DNA of 64,000 nt from Halomonas stenophila (GTDB lineage Bacteria; Pseudomonadota; Gammaproteobacteria; Pseudomonadales; Halomonadaceae): contig NZ_JACHXR010000014.1 in assembly GCF_014192275.1 (NCBI RefSeq), positions 1-64,000 on the forward strand, given 5' to 3'. Positions 1 to 6,440 of the stretch are shown here, in pieces (positions within the stretch are counted from its first letter, which is position 1; every line of letters starts with the position of its first letter). A program made the translations under genes and the position numbers. The notes beneath the pieces are model-generated. The model was given only the letters and a program-made list of their open reading frames with translations, was not told the DNA's origin and did no database searches.

Positions 1-123
1 GAAGATGCCGTTCAAGACCTGGCGATCATCCCGCCTTGGCCGACCCATCGTCTGGGGCGGCGAGACGATGTCCTTGATCAGCGACCAGCTGTGCTTGTTC
101 TGGTCAAGTGAGAGCGGACACAT
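1..123 (-). pseudogene. IS5-family transposase, N-terminal fragment (cut by window edge and IS3 end)
   Basis: Reading the minus strand, an open frame runs from an ATG at 123 through the window edge. It contains SLIKDIVSPPQTMGRPRRDD followed by RQVLNGIF, the typical start of IS5-family transposases (DUF4096 region). The first codons (about MCPLSLDQ) lie in the terminal inverted repeat of the neighbouring IS3 element, so the native start of this transposase was displaced by the IS3 insertion. Whether the rest of the gene is intact lies outside the window. Family assignment is from motif recognition only. Confidence 0.65.
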
Positions 124-125
124 TT

Positions 126-935
126 TCAAGCCGCAGCGGCCAGTTCGATCTCCCTCGGCGTCTGGTAGCCCAGGGTCGAGTGGAGTCGGCAGCTGTTGTA
201 CTCCATCTCGATGTATTCGACGACGTCACGCCGTGCTGCCTGGCGGCTCCAGTATCGCTGACCCGCCAGCCACTCGCTTTTCAGTGAGCCGAAGAAGCGC
301 TCCATGACGGCATTGTCCCAGCAGTTTCCCTTGCGGCTCATCGAGGCCTGGAACGCGTGCCGATCCAGCGTGGATCGGTAGTCATGCGACGCATACTGGC
401 TGCCGCGGTCGCTGTGATGTATCAGTCCTTTCTCGGGCTGCCGGCGGCCCACGGCCACTTCCAGGGCGTCCAGTACCAACTGCGTGCGCATGTGGTCCGC
501 CATTGCCCAGCCCACCAACTGCCGGTCGTGGAGGTCGAGCACCGCCGCCAGATAGAGCCATCCTTCCAGCGTCCAGATCGCCGTGATATCGGCCACCCAG
601 ACCCGGTTCGGCTCCGCCACCGTGAACTGGCGGTTCAGCAGGTTGGGCGCCACCGGCAGGGTGTGTTGACTGTCGGTCGTATGGCGCCAGCGTCGCCGCT
701 GCCGTGCCGCTACGCCGGCTTCCCGCATCAGGCTGCGGACCTGGTAACGGCCGACCTCGTAGCCGCGACGTCGCAGCTCTTTGGCCATGCGGCGGCTGCC
801 GTAGCTACCGCGCTTCCGGCGATGGAGCTCTCTGACCTCGCGGAGCAGGGCCTGACGGTGGTCATCAGGGCCACGCCGTCGCCAGGCATAGAAACCACTC
901 CGGCTGACCTGCATGACCCGACATAGCAAGGCCAC
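126..935 (-). CDS. IS3-family transposase OrfB (DDE integrase domain)
   Basis: This is the catalytic half of the IS3 transposase. It starts with a helix-turn-helix-like stretch (VMQVSRSGFYAWRRR) and has the rve integrase core, with acidic residues in WVADITAI, IHHSDRGSQYAS and the Glu of NAVMERFFGSLKSE (the DDE triad). The frame stays open upstream of the ATG, through ELRYQFIESEKATYPVALLC, back to the orfA overlap, so the real product is most likely an OrfAB fusion made by -1 frameshifting rather than a protein starting at 935. Length (269 residues from ATG) is normal for the family. Confidence 0.9.
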   Translation of the reverse strand: MALLCRVMQVSRSGFYAWRRRGPDDHRQALLREVRELHRRKRGSYGSRRMAKELRRRGYEVGRYQVRSLMREAGVAARQRRRWRHTTDSQHTLPVAPNLLNRQFTVAEPNRVWVADITAIWTLEGWLYLAAVLDLHDRQLVGWAMADHMRTQLVLDALEVAVGRRQPEKGLIHHSDRGSQYASHDYRSTLDRHAFQASMSRKGNCWDNAVMERFFGSLKSEWLAGQRYWSRQAARRDVVEYIEMEYNSCRLHSTLGYQTPREIELAAAA

Positions 936-973
936 GGGATAGGTGGCCTTCTCCGACTCGATGAACTGGTATC

Positions 974-1279
974 TCAGCTCGACTCTTTGGCGAAGAAGGC
1001 CGCCGCCTTTTTTAGAATATCCTTTTCAAGCTGAAGCTTACGAACTTCTTCGCGGAGCTTCTTGATCTCGGCGTCGCGATCATCCGCTAGCTGGCTCGAG
1101 GCGTCTGAAGTCTGTTGACGGTGCTTGCGGCACCAACGGTCCAACAGGCTACGGTCAACCCCCAGGCGCCGGGCGGCCTCGGATACGGAATACCCCTGCT
1201 CGGTCACCAGGCTCACCGCATCCGCCTTGAATTCATCGGAATACCGACGTCGAGTCTTCTTGGTCATGAACACCTCCAT
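974..1279 (-). CDS. IS3-family transposase OrfA (HTH protein)
   Basis: This 101-residue protein has the HTH_Tnp_1 fold (RRRYSDEFKADAVSLVTEQG, then SVSEAARRLGVDRSLLDRW) and a C-terminal leucine-zipper-like helix (IKKLREEVRKLQLEKDILKK), as in IS3 OrfA proteins. It binds the element's ends and supplies the N-terminus of the OrfAB transposase. The slippery heptamer A AAA AAG lies at 1007-1013 (minus strand), just before its stop, exactly where the -1 shift into orfB would occur. Confidence 0.9.
   Translation of the reverse strand: MEVFMTKKTRRRYSDEFKADAVSLVTEQGYSVSEAARRLGVDRSLLDRWCRKHRQQTSDASSQLADDRDAEIKKLREEVRKLQLEKDILKKAAAFFAKESS
1007..1013 (-). promoter_or_regulatory. Programmed -1 frameshift site (A AAA AAG)
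   Basis: On the minus strand the codons read CTA AAA AAG GCG near the end of orfA. A -1 slip here enters the orfB frame, which is open without a stop from this point. This is the standard control of OrfAB production in IS3 elements; the motif and the open frame are seen, the slippage is inferred. Confidence 0.7.
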
Positions 1280-1421
1280 TGCCTCTATTATGAGGCTTAT
1301 CGGGGTGTCCGCTCCAATTGGACCACTTCAGTTTTGCGCAGGCTGAACGTGTCCTGACCTCACGCAAGGAAATCCGGGAAGGCAAGAAGGCAAGAAGGCA
1401 ATGGTAAGTGCCTGAAATCGA

Positions 1422-1497
1422 TGGCTCCCCGAGCAGGACTCGAACCTGCGACCCAATGATTAACAGTCATTTGCTCTACCAACTGAGCTATCGGGGA
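1422..1497 (-). tRNA. tRNA-Asn (GTT), copy 1
   Basis: A 76-nt gene on the minus strand with acceptor TCCCCGA/TCGGGGA, an anticodon loop with GTT, TTCGAGTC in the T arm and an encoded CCA. It is identical in sequence to the two following copies. Confidence 0.96.
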
Positions 1498-1543
1498 ATG
1501 GTGTGCTGGCCCGGAACGGGCGAGAAACATCTGGCAGGAAAGG

Positions 1544-1619
1544 TGGCTCCCCGAGCAGGACTCGAACCTGCGACCCAATGATTAACAGTCATTTGCTCTA
1601 CCAACTGAGCTATCGGGGA
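1544..1619 (-). tRNA. tRNA-Asn (GTT), copy 2
   Basis: Second of three identical 76-nt tRNA-Asn genes with encoded CCA, anticodon GTT. The spacers between copies (46 and 41 bp) are unrelated to each other. Confidence 0.96.
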
Positions 1620-1660
1620 ATGACCTGGTTACCTCTGTGCTCGATGCTCTGGGACGAAGC

Positions 1661-1736
1661 TGGCTCCCCGAGCAGGACTCGAACCTGCGACCCAATGATT
1701 AACAGTCATTTGCTCTACCAACTGAGCTATCGGGGA
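1661..1736 (-). tRNA. tRNA-Asn (GTT), copy 3
   Basis: Third identical 76-nt tRNA-Asn gene with encoded CCA. It is the most upstream of the three in transcription order, and lies downstream of tRNA-Met. Confidence 0.96.
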
Positions 1737-1823
1737 ATGGCCTCGAGCACGGGGCGTAGTATACGGATCGGCTTGTAAACGTCAAGTGTCTCCGCCTTCC
1801 GCCCTGAGCCGACACACAACGCA

Positions 1824-1858
1824 AGACGCCCGCTCGACCAAGGGCCAAGCGGGCGTCT
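1824..1858 (-). terminator. Hairpin downstream of tRNA-Met
   Basis: An 11-bp perfect stem (AGACGCCCGCT / AGCGGGCGTCT) with a 13-nt loop lies just past the tRNA-Met 3' end in transcription order. On the minus strand it is followed by a weakly T-rich stretch. It may end the tRNA-Met transcript or separate it from the tRNA-Asn genes. Confidence 0.6.
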
Positions 1859-1868
1859 CGTGCTGTCC

Positions 1869-1945
1869 TGGTGGCTACGCCCTGATTCGAACAGGGGACC
1901 CCATCATTATGAGTGATGTGCTCTAACCAGCTGAGCTACGTAGCC
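1869..1945 (-). tRNA. tRNA-Met (CAT, elongator)
   Basis: A 77-nt gene on the minus strand with acceptor GGCTACG/CGTAGCC, anticodon CAT in ACTCATAATG, and encoded ACCA. The body matches the enterobacterial elongator tRNA-Met closely (GGCTACGTAGCTCAG start), which argues against initiator tRNA and against the lysidine-modified tRNA-Ile2. Confidence 0.94.
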
Positions 1946-1983
1946 ATTTTCGTCTCACGGGCGTGGCCCGAGCGACGGGTGGG

Positions 1984-2013
1984 GATTATGCACGGCGGCT
2001 CGCCCCATGGCAA
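1984..2013 (-). promoter_or_regulatory. Candidate promoter for tRNA-Met
   Basis: On the minus strand, TTGCCA (2008-2013) and TGCATAAT, with the hexamer CATAAT at 1984-1989, are separated by 18 bp. They lie about 40 bp upstream of the mature tRNA 5' end, a plausible sigma-70 arrangement. Confidence 0.45.
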
Positions 2014-2030
2014 GCCCGCCGTGCCCGACC

Positions 2031-2200
2031 TCACTCCTCGATGGACAGCGCCTCCTTCACCGCCGGCAGGCCCGGCTCGCCGTCGCGGGTGGTGACGCCC
2101 TCGAGCACCGGCGGATGGGACTGGAGGTAGTCCCGGGCGGCGTCGCGGGGAGCGAAAGCGCGGCGGTTGCCAGGCCCACGGTCATCTCGTTCATCGACAT
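2031..2200 (-). pseudogene. Remnant of a choline/betaine ABC transporter substrate-binding protein gene
   Basis: An ATG at 2200 has a strong ribosome site (AGGGGAGG) and begins a signal-peptide-like start (MSMNEMTVGLATAALSL), but the frame then gives nonsense. In another frame the 3' half encodes DAARDYLQSHPPVLEGVTTR then DGEPGLPAVKEALSIEE and a stop at 2031, which resembles the C-terminus of ProX/ChoX-type binding proteins. The simplest reading is that nearly the whole gene was deleted internally, leaving its first and last codons out of frame. Its position divergent from betI fits a former choline-uptake gene. The assignment rests on short matches. Confidence 0.5.
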
Positions 2201-2263
2201 GCCTCCCCTGGGTTGGACGTTGAGTATAGGCAGGGTTTGGGCCCCTGCCGGCTGCCGATCACT

Positions 2264-2288
2264 TTTATTGATTGAACGTTCAATAAAA
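2264..2288. promoter_or_regulatory. BetI operator / bet operon control site
   Basis: The perfect 14-bp palindrome ATTGAACGTTCAAT (2271-2284) sits in an AT-rich patch (TTTATTG...CAATAAA) about 80 bp before betI. BetI, a TetR-type repressor, is known to bind such dyads in the divergent bet promoter region and to be released by choline. A TATGAT hexamer at 2300-2305 is a possible -10 element. The site lies between the bet operon and the divergent transporter remnant, so it probably once controlled both. Confidence 0.75.
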
Positions 2289-2365
2289 AAATGGCAGGCT
2301 ATGATCATAGTAACCATGCTCCCGGGCATGGAAGCAAGACGAACGCCGAGAGAGGAGTCAGCGAG

Positions 2366-3001
2366 GTGCCCAAGGTCGGAATGGAGCCCATCCGTCGCCA
2401 GCAGCTGATCAAGGCTACCATGGCGGCCATCGACGAGGTCGGCCTGGCCGATGCCACCGTGATGCGCATCGCCCGTCATGCCGGTGTCTCCGCCGGGATC
2501 ATCAGTCATTACTTCGGCGGCAAGGATGGCTTGCTGGAGGCCACGATGCGCCAGATCCTCAGCGACCTGGGCGAGGCCGTCACCGCCCGCCGCCGGGCCC
2601 TGGCGACGAACGCCCCCGAGGCGCACCTGGCGGCGATCATCGATGGCAACTTCGATCGCTCCCAGGTCACCGGCCCGGTGGCCAAGACCTGGCTGGCCTT
2701 CTGGGCCAGCAGCATGCACCAGCCGCAGCTGCAGCGCCTGCAGCAGGTCAACGACCGCCGCCTCTACGCCAATCTCTGCCACCTGCTGCGTCGCCTGCTG
2801 CCCCGCGAGGAAGCCCGGGATGCGGCCCGGGCGCTGGCCGCGATGATCGACGGCCTGTGGCTGCGCGGCGCCCTCACCCCCGAGGGGCTGGACACCGACC
2901 GTGCCCGGCGCCTGGCCCGGGAATACCTCGACCAGCTGCTCCACGCCCACGGCGTGGCCACGGCACCGACGACACCCCACCCCGTCTCAACCGAGTCCTG
3001 A
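2366..3001 (+). CDS. betI: HTH-type transcriptional repressor BetI
   Basis: A TetR-family repressor of the choline-to-betaine operon. From the GTG at 2366 it reads [18 protein letters not shown], matching the start of E. coli BetI; an upstream in-frame ATG at 2291 would add a non-homologous tail. AGGAG lies about 10 bp before the GTG. The HTH (about residues 25-50) includes [20 protein letters not shown], and the ligand domain has the BetI signature [20 protein letters not shown]. Length 211 residues is close to the family norm. It is first in the betI-betB-betA operon and 11 bp from betB. Confidence 0.95.
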   Translation: MPKVGMEPIRRQQLIKATMAAIDEVGLADATVMRIARHAGVSAGIISHYFGGKDGLLEATMRQILSDLGEAVTARRRALATNAPEAHLAAIIDGNFDRSQVTGPVAKTWLAFWASSMHQPQLQRLQQVNDRRLYANLCHLLRRLLPREEARDAARALAAMIDGLWLRGALTPEGLDTDRARRLAREYLDQLLHAHGVATAPTTPHPVSTES

Positions 3002-3012
3002 CTGGAGGTCCC

Positions 3013-4497
3013 ATGACCCACCACGCTACCGAAACCCTCTACATCGACGGCCGCCGGGTGGATGCCACCTCCGGCGAGACCTTCCCGGTCGTCAATCCCT
3101 TCGACGGCAGCACCCTGGCCGAGGTCCAGCAGGCCAGCGAGGCGGACGTGGACGCCGCCGTCGCCGCGGCACGCCGTGGCCAGCAGGCCTGGGCGGCCAT
3201 GACCGGCATGGAGCGCGGGCGCATCCTGCAGCGCGCCGTGGCGCTGCTCCGGGAGCGCAACGACGCGATCGCCGAGCTGGAGAGCCGCAACACCGGCAAG
3301 CCGATCAGCGAGACCGCCGCGGTGGACATCGTCACCGGCGCCGACGTGCTCGAGTACTACGCCGGCCTGGCCGCGGCCATCGAGGGCAGCCAGATCCCGC
3401 TGCGCGAGTCCTCCTTCGTCTATACCCGCCGCGAGCCGCTGGGCGTGATCGGCGCCATCGGCGCCTGGAACTACCCGCTCCAGATCGCCTGCTGGAAGTC
3501 GGCCCCGGCGCTGGCCGCCGGCAACGCCGTGGTCTTCAAGCCCAGCGAGGTCACCCCGCTGACCGTGATGGCGCTGGCCGAGATCTTCACCGAGGCCGGC
3601 CTGCCCGACGGCGTCTTCAACGTGGTGCACGGCGACGGCCGTGTCGGCCAGCTGCTCACCGGCCACGCCGGCATCGACAAGGTGTCCTTCACCGGCGAGG
3701 TGGGCACCGGCAAGAAGGTGATGTCCGCCTCCGCGGCGTCCAGCCTCAAGGACGTGACCATGGAACTCGGCGGCAAGTCGCCGCTGATCGTCTTCGACGA
3801 CGCCGACCTGGACCGCGCCGCGGACGCCGCCATGATGGCCAACTTCTACTCCAGCGGGCAGATCTGCACCAACGGCACCCGGGTGTTCGTGGCCCGCGGC
3901 GTCAAGGAAGCCTTCGAGGAAAAGATCGCCGAGCGCGTGGCCCGCATCAAGGCCGGCGACCCGCTGGATCCGGCGGTCAACTTCGGCCCCCTGGTCAGCT
4001 TCGAGCACCAGGAGAAGGTGCTCTCCTACATCGCCGTGGGCAAGCAGGAAGGCGCCCGGGTGCTGGCCGGTGGCGAGGCCTGGGACCAGGGCGATGACTC
4101 CGGTATCGACTGGGCCGCCGGGGCCTGGGCCGCGCCCACGGTGTTCACCGACTGCCGCGACGAGATGCGCATCGTGTGCGAGGAGATCTTCGGTCCGGTG
4201 ATGTCGATCCTCGCCTTCGACGACGAGGAGGAGGTCATCCGCCGCGCCAACGACACCGTCTACGGCCTGGCCGCCGGCGTCTTCACCGAGGGCCTGAACC
4301 GCGCCCACCGGGTCATCCAGCGCCTGGAGGCCGGCATCTGCTGGGTCAACACCTGGGGCGAGTCCCCGGCCGAGATGCCGGTGGGCGGCTACAAGCAGTC
4401 CGGGGTGGGCCGCGAGAACGGCGTCGAGACCCTGGCCCACTACACCCAGACCAAGTCGGTGCAGGTCGAGATGGGGCCCTTCGAGTCGGTGTTCTAA
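3013..4497 (+). CDS. betB: Betaine aldehyde dehydrogenase BetB
   Basis: Oxidises betaine aldehyde to glycine betaine with NAD(P)+, the second step of osmoprotectant synthesis in the cytoplasm. The 494-residue protein is a typical aldehyde dehydrogenase: the NAD-binding region has [20 protein letters not shown], the general base Glu251 lies in [11 protein letters not shown], and the nucleophile Cys285 in [11 protein letters not shown]. Start ATG follows GGAGGTCCC. It lies between betI and betA, with a 110-bp gap before betA that contains a strong hairpin. Close resemblance to BetB rather than other aldehyde dehydrogenases, plus operon context, makes the call firm. Confidence 0.97.
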   Translation: MTHHATETLYIDGRRVDATSGETFPVVNPFDGSTLAEVQQASEADVDAAVAAARRGQQAWAAMTGMERGRILQRAVALLRERNDAIAELESRNTGKPISETAAVDIVTGADVLEYYAGLAAAIEGSQIPLRESSFVYTRREPLGVIGAIGAWNYPLQIACWKSAPALAAGNAVVFKPSEVTPLTVMALAEIFTEAGLPDGVFNVVHGDGRVGQLLTGHAGIDKVSFTGEVGTGKKVMSASAASSLKDVTMELGGKSPLIVFDDADLDRAADAAMMANFYSSGQICTNGTRVFVARGVKEAFEEKIAERVARIKAGDPLDPAVNFGPLVSFEHQEKVLSYIAVGKQEGARVLAGGEAWDQGDDSGIDWAAGAWAAPTVFTDCRDEMRIVCEEIFGPVMSILAFDDEEEVIRRANDTVYGLAAGVFTEGLNRAHRVIQRLEAGICWVNTWGESPAEMPVGGYKQSGVGRENGVETLAHYTQTKSVQVEMGPFESVF

Positions 4498-4520
4498 GCC
4501 CCCTGCCACGACCGTTACCC

Positions 4521-4545
4521 GGGCGCGGGTCTCGCACCCGCGCCC
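4521..4545 (+). promoter_or_regulatory. Intercistronic hairpin betB-betA
   Basis: A perfect 10-bp GC stem (GGGCGCGGGT / ACCCGCGCCC) with a 5-nt loop lies 24 bp after the betB stop. There is no T-run directly behind it, so it looks more like an mRNA-stability or processing element, or a partial attenuator, than a full terminator. Confidence 0.5.
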
Positions 4546-4607
4546 CGATCGACGAGCGCCCCGGCGCCTCGTCGGCGAGATCCTTTTGCTTTTTTCAGGG
4601 AGGCTCC

Positions 4608-6299
4608 ATGTCGCAGTCCCGTGAATTCGATTACGTCATCATCGGCGCCGGTTCCGCCGGCAACGTCCTGGCCACCCGCCTCACCGAGGACCCGGACGTC
4701 AGCGTGCTGCTGCTCGAGGCCGGCGGCCCAGACCATCGCTTCGACTTCCGCACCCAGATGCCGGCGGCCCTGGCCTATCCGCTGCAGGGCAAGCGCTACA
4801 ACTGGGCCTTCGAGACCGACCCGGAGCCGCACATGGACGGCCGTCGCATGGAATGCGGTCGCGGCAAGGGCCTGGGCGGCTCCTCGCTGATCAACGGCAT
4901 GTGCTACATCCGCGGCAACGCCCTGGACTACGACGGCTGGGCCAGGCGGGCCGGCCTCGAGGACTGGACCTACGCCGACTGCCTGCCCTACTTCCGCAAG
5001 GCCGAGACCCGCGACATCGGCCCCAACGCCTACCACGGCGGCGACGGCCCGGTCAGCGTGACCACGCCGAAGGAGGGCAACAATCCGCTGTACCATGCCT
5101 TCATTGAGGCAGGGCAGCAGGCCGGCTACCCGGCCACCGAGGACGTCAACGGCTACCAGCAGGAAGGCTTCGGTCCCATGGACCGCTTCGTCACCCCGAA
5201 CGGTCGGCGCGCCTCCACGGCCCGCGGCTACCTCGACCAGGCCAAGCCGCGCCCCAACCTGACCATCGAGACCCGCGCCACCACCGATGTCATCACCTTC
5301 GCGGGCAAGCGGGCCACCGGCGTGCGCTACGCGCGTCGCGGCCAGAGCCAGGAGGTCAAGGCCCGCCGCGAGGTGCTGCTGTGCGCCGGCGCCATCGCCT
5401 CGCCGCAGATCCTGCAGCGCTCCGGCGTGGGCCCGAAGGACGTGCTCGACGAGTTCGGCATCGAGGCCGTGCAGGTCAACGAGAATGTGGGGCAGCACCT
5501 TCAGGATCACCTGGAGATGTACATCCAGTACGAGTGCAAGCAGCCGATCTCGCTGTACCCGGCACTCAAGTGGTACAACCAGCCGAAGATCGGCGCCGAG
5601 TGGATGTTCCTGGGCAGCGGCGTGGGGGCCAGCAACCAGTTCGAGGCGGCGGGCTTCATCCGCTCGCGCGACGAGGAGGAGTGGCCCAACCTGCAGTACC
5701 ACTTCCTGCCCATCGCCATCAGCTACAACGGCAAGAGCGCGGTGCAGGCCCACGGCTTCCAGGCCCACGTCGGCTCCATGCGCTCCGAGAGCGAGGGACG
5801 CGTGCGCCTGACCTCCCGGGACCCCAAGGCCGCGCCCAGCATCCTGTTCAACTACATGTCCACCGAGAAGGACTGGCAGGAGTTCCGCGACGCCATCCGC
5901 CTGACCCGCGAGATCATCGCCCAGCCGGCCTTCGACGAGTACCGCGGCCGGGAGATCTCGCCGGGGCCGGACGTCCAGACCGACGCCGAGCTGGACGCCT
6001 TCGTCCGCGAGCACGCCGAGACCGCCTATCACCCCTGCGGCAGTTGCCGCATGGGCGAGGGGGACGACGCCGTGGTCGACGGCGCCGGCCGGGTCCATGG
6101 CCTGGAAGGCCTGAGGGTGGTCGATGCCTCGCTGTTCCCGGTGATCCCCACCGGCAACCTCAACGCGCCGACGATCATGCTGGCCGAGAAGATGGCCGAC
6201 AAGATCCGCGGCCGGGAGCCGCTGCCGCGAAGCGACGCCCCCTACTACGTGGCGGGTGATGCCCCCTCCCAGCGCGAGCCGATGCGCCTCCTGAGCTGA
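4608..6299 (+). CDS. betA: Choline dehydrogenase BetA
   Basis: A membrane-associated GMC-family flavoprotein that oxidises choline to betaine aldehyde (and can go on to betaine). The 563-residue product starts with the FAD-binding motif [16 protein letters not shown] (GAGSAGN at 13-19), has the GMC signature [15 protein letters not shown], and the C-terminal [10 protein letters not shown] and [16 protein letters not shown] with the catalytic His/Asn region. The ATG at 4608 is preceded by CAGGGAGG; the frame is open far upstream but that extension is non-homologous. It is the last gene of the bet operon. Confidence 0.97.
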   Translation: MSQSREFDYVIIGAGSAGNVLATRLTEDPDVSVLLLEAGGPDHRFDFRTQMPAALAYPLQGKRYNWAFETDPEPHMDGRRMECGRGKGLGGSSLINGMCYIRGNALDYDGWARRAGLEDWTYADCLPYFRKAETRDIGPNAYHGGDGPVSVTTPKEGNNPLYHAFIEAGQQAGYPATEDVNGYQQEGFGPMDRFVTPNGRRASTARGYLDQAKPRPNLTIETRATTDVITFAGKRATGVRYARRGQSQEVKARREVLLCAGAIASPQILQRSGVGPKDVLDEFGIEAVQVNENVGQHLQDHLEMYIQYECKQPISLYPALKWYNQPKIGAEWMFLGSGVGASNQFEAAGFIRSRDEEEWPNLQYHFLPIAISYNGKSAVQAHGFQAHVGSMRSESEGRVRLTSRDPKAAPSILFNYMSTEKDWQEFRDAIRLTREIIAQPAFDEYRGREISPGPDVQTDAELDAFVREHAETAYHPCGSCRMGEGDDAVVDGAGRVHGLEGLRVVDASLFPVIPTGNLNAPTIMLAEKMADKIRGREPLPRSDAPYYVAGDAPSQREPMRLLS

Positions 6300-6318
6300 C
6301 CACCCGGCTCCCTCCCTA

Positions 6319-6342
6319 CGCCCCGCCTCGCGCGGGGCGTTT
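6319..6342 (+). terminator. Rho-independent terminator of the bet operon
   Basis: An 8-bp stem CGCCCCGC / GCGGGGCG with a 5-nt loop and a short TTT tail lies 20 bp after betA. Confidence 0.75.
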
Positions 6343-6440
6343 GCGTTGGTAACACCGCCGGCTCCGGTGGTGGTCAGGCGGCGATTCTTGCGCTAGGCTG
6401 AAGGGATTCAAACAAGTGTTCGAATTCGACGGAGCCCTCC

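Larger units (their letters stand above)
101..1325 (-). mobile_element. IS3-family insertion sequence
   Basis: An approximately 1.2-kb element carries overlapping orfA and orfB on the minus strand. The left end (101-120) and right end (1306-1325) form an imperfect inverted repeat that begins TGGTC, ends GACCA, and shares the inner TGTCCGCTC; the termini are therefore TG...CA as expected for IS3 elements. Extending both ends five bases (96 and 1330) also gives TG...CA, so the exact edge is uncertain. I could not find a convincing 3-4 bp target duplication at either edge choice. Both ORFs look intact, so the element may be active. Confidence 0.85.

Noticed and set aside
126-935. Long plus-strand ORF (357-926) opposite the IS3 transposase
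   Set aside because: It is the GC-driven antisense shadow of orfB and has no domain or ribosome site.
1375-1410. Short GGCAAGAA repeats as a CRISPR or microsatellite locus
   Set aside because: Only about three 8-bp units, no spacers and no cas genes.
1869-1945. tRNA-Ile2 (CAT with lysidine) instead of tRNA-Met
   Set aside because: The acceptor and D-arm match elongator tRNA-Met and not the GGCCCCT start of tRNA-Ile2.
2057-4509. Long minus-strand ORFs opposite betI and betB (307 and 581 codons)
   Set aside because: Low-complexity His/Gly/Val-rich translations typical of antisense shadows in high-GC genes; the plus-strand bet genes explain the region.
4176-4607. N-terminal extension of BetA reading from 4176
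   Set aside because: It overlaps betB, encodes Arg/Gly-rich sequence without homology, and a good ribosome site precedes the ATG at 4608.
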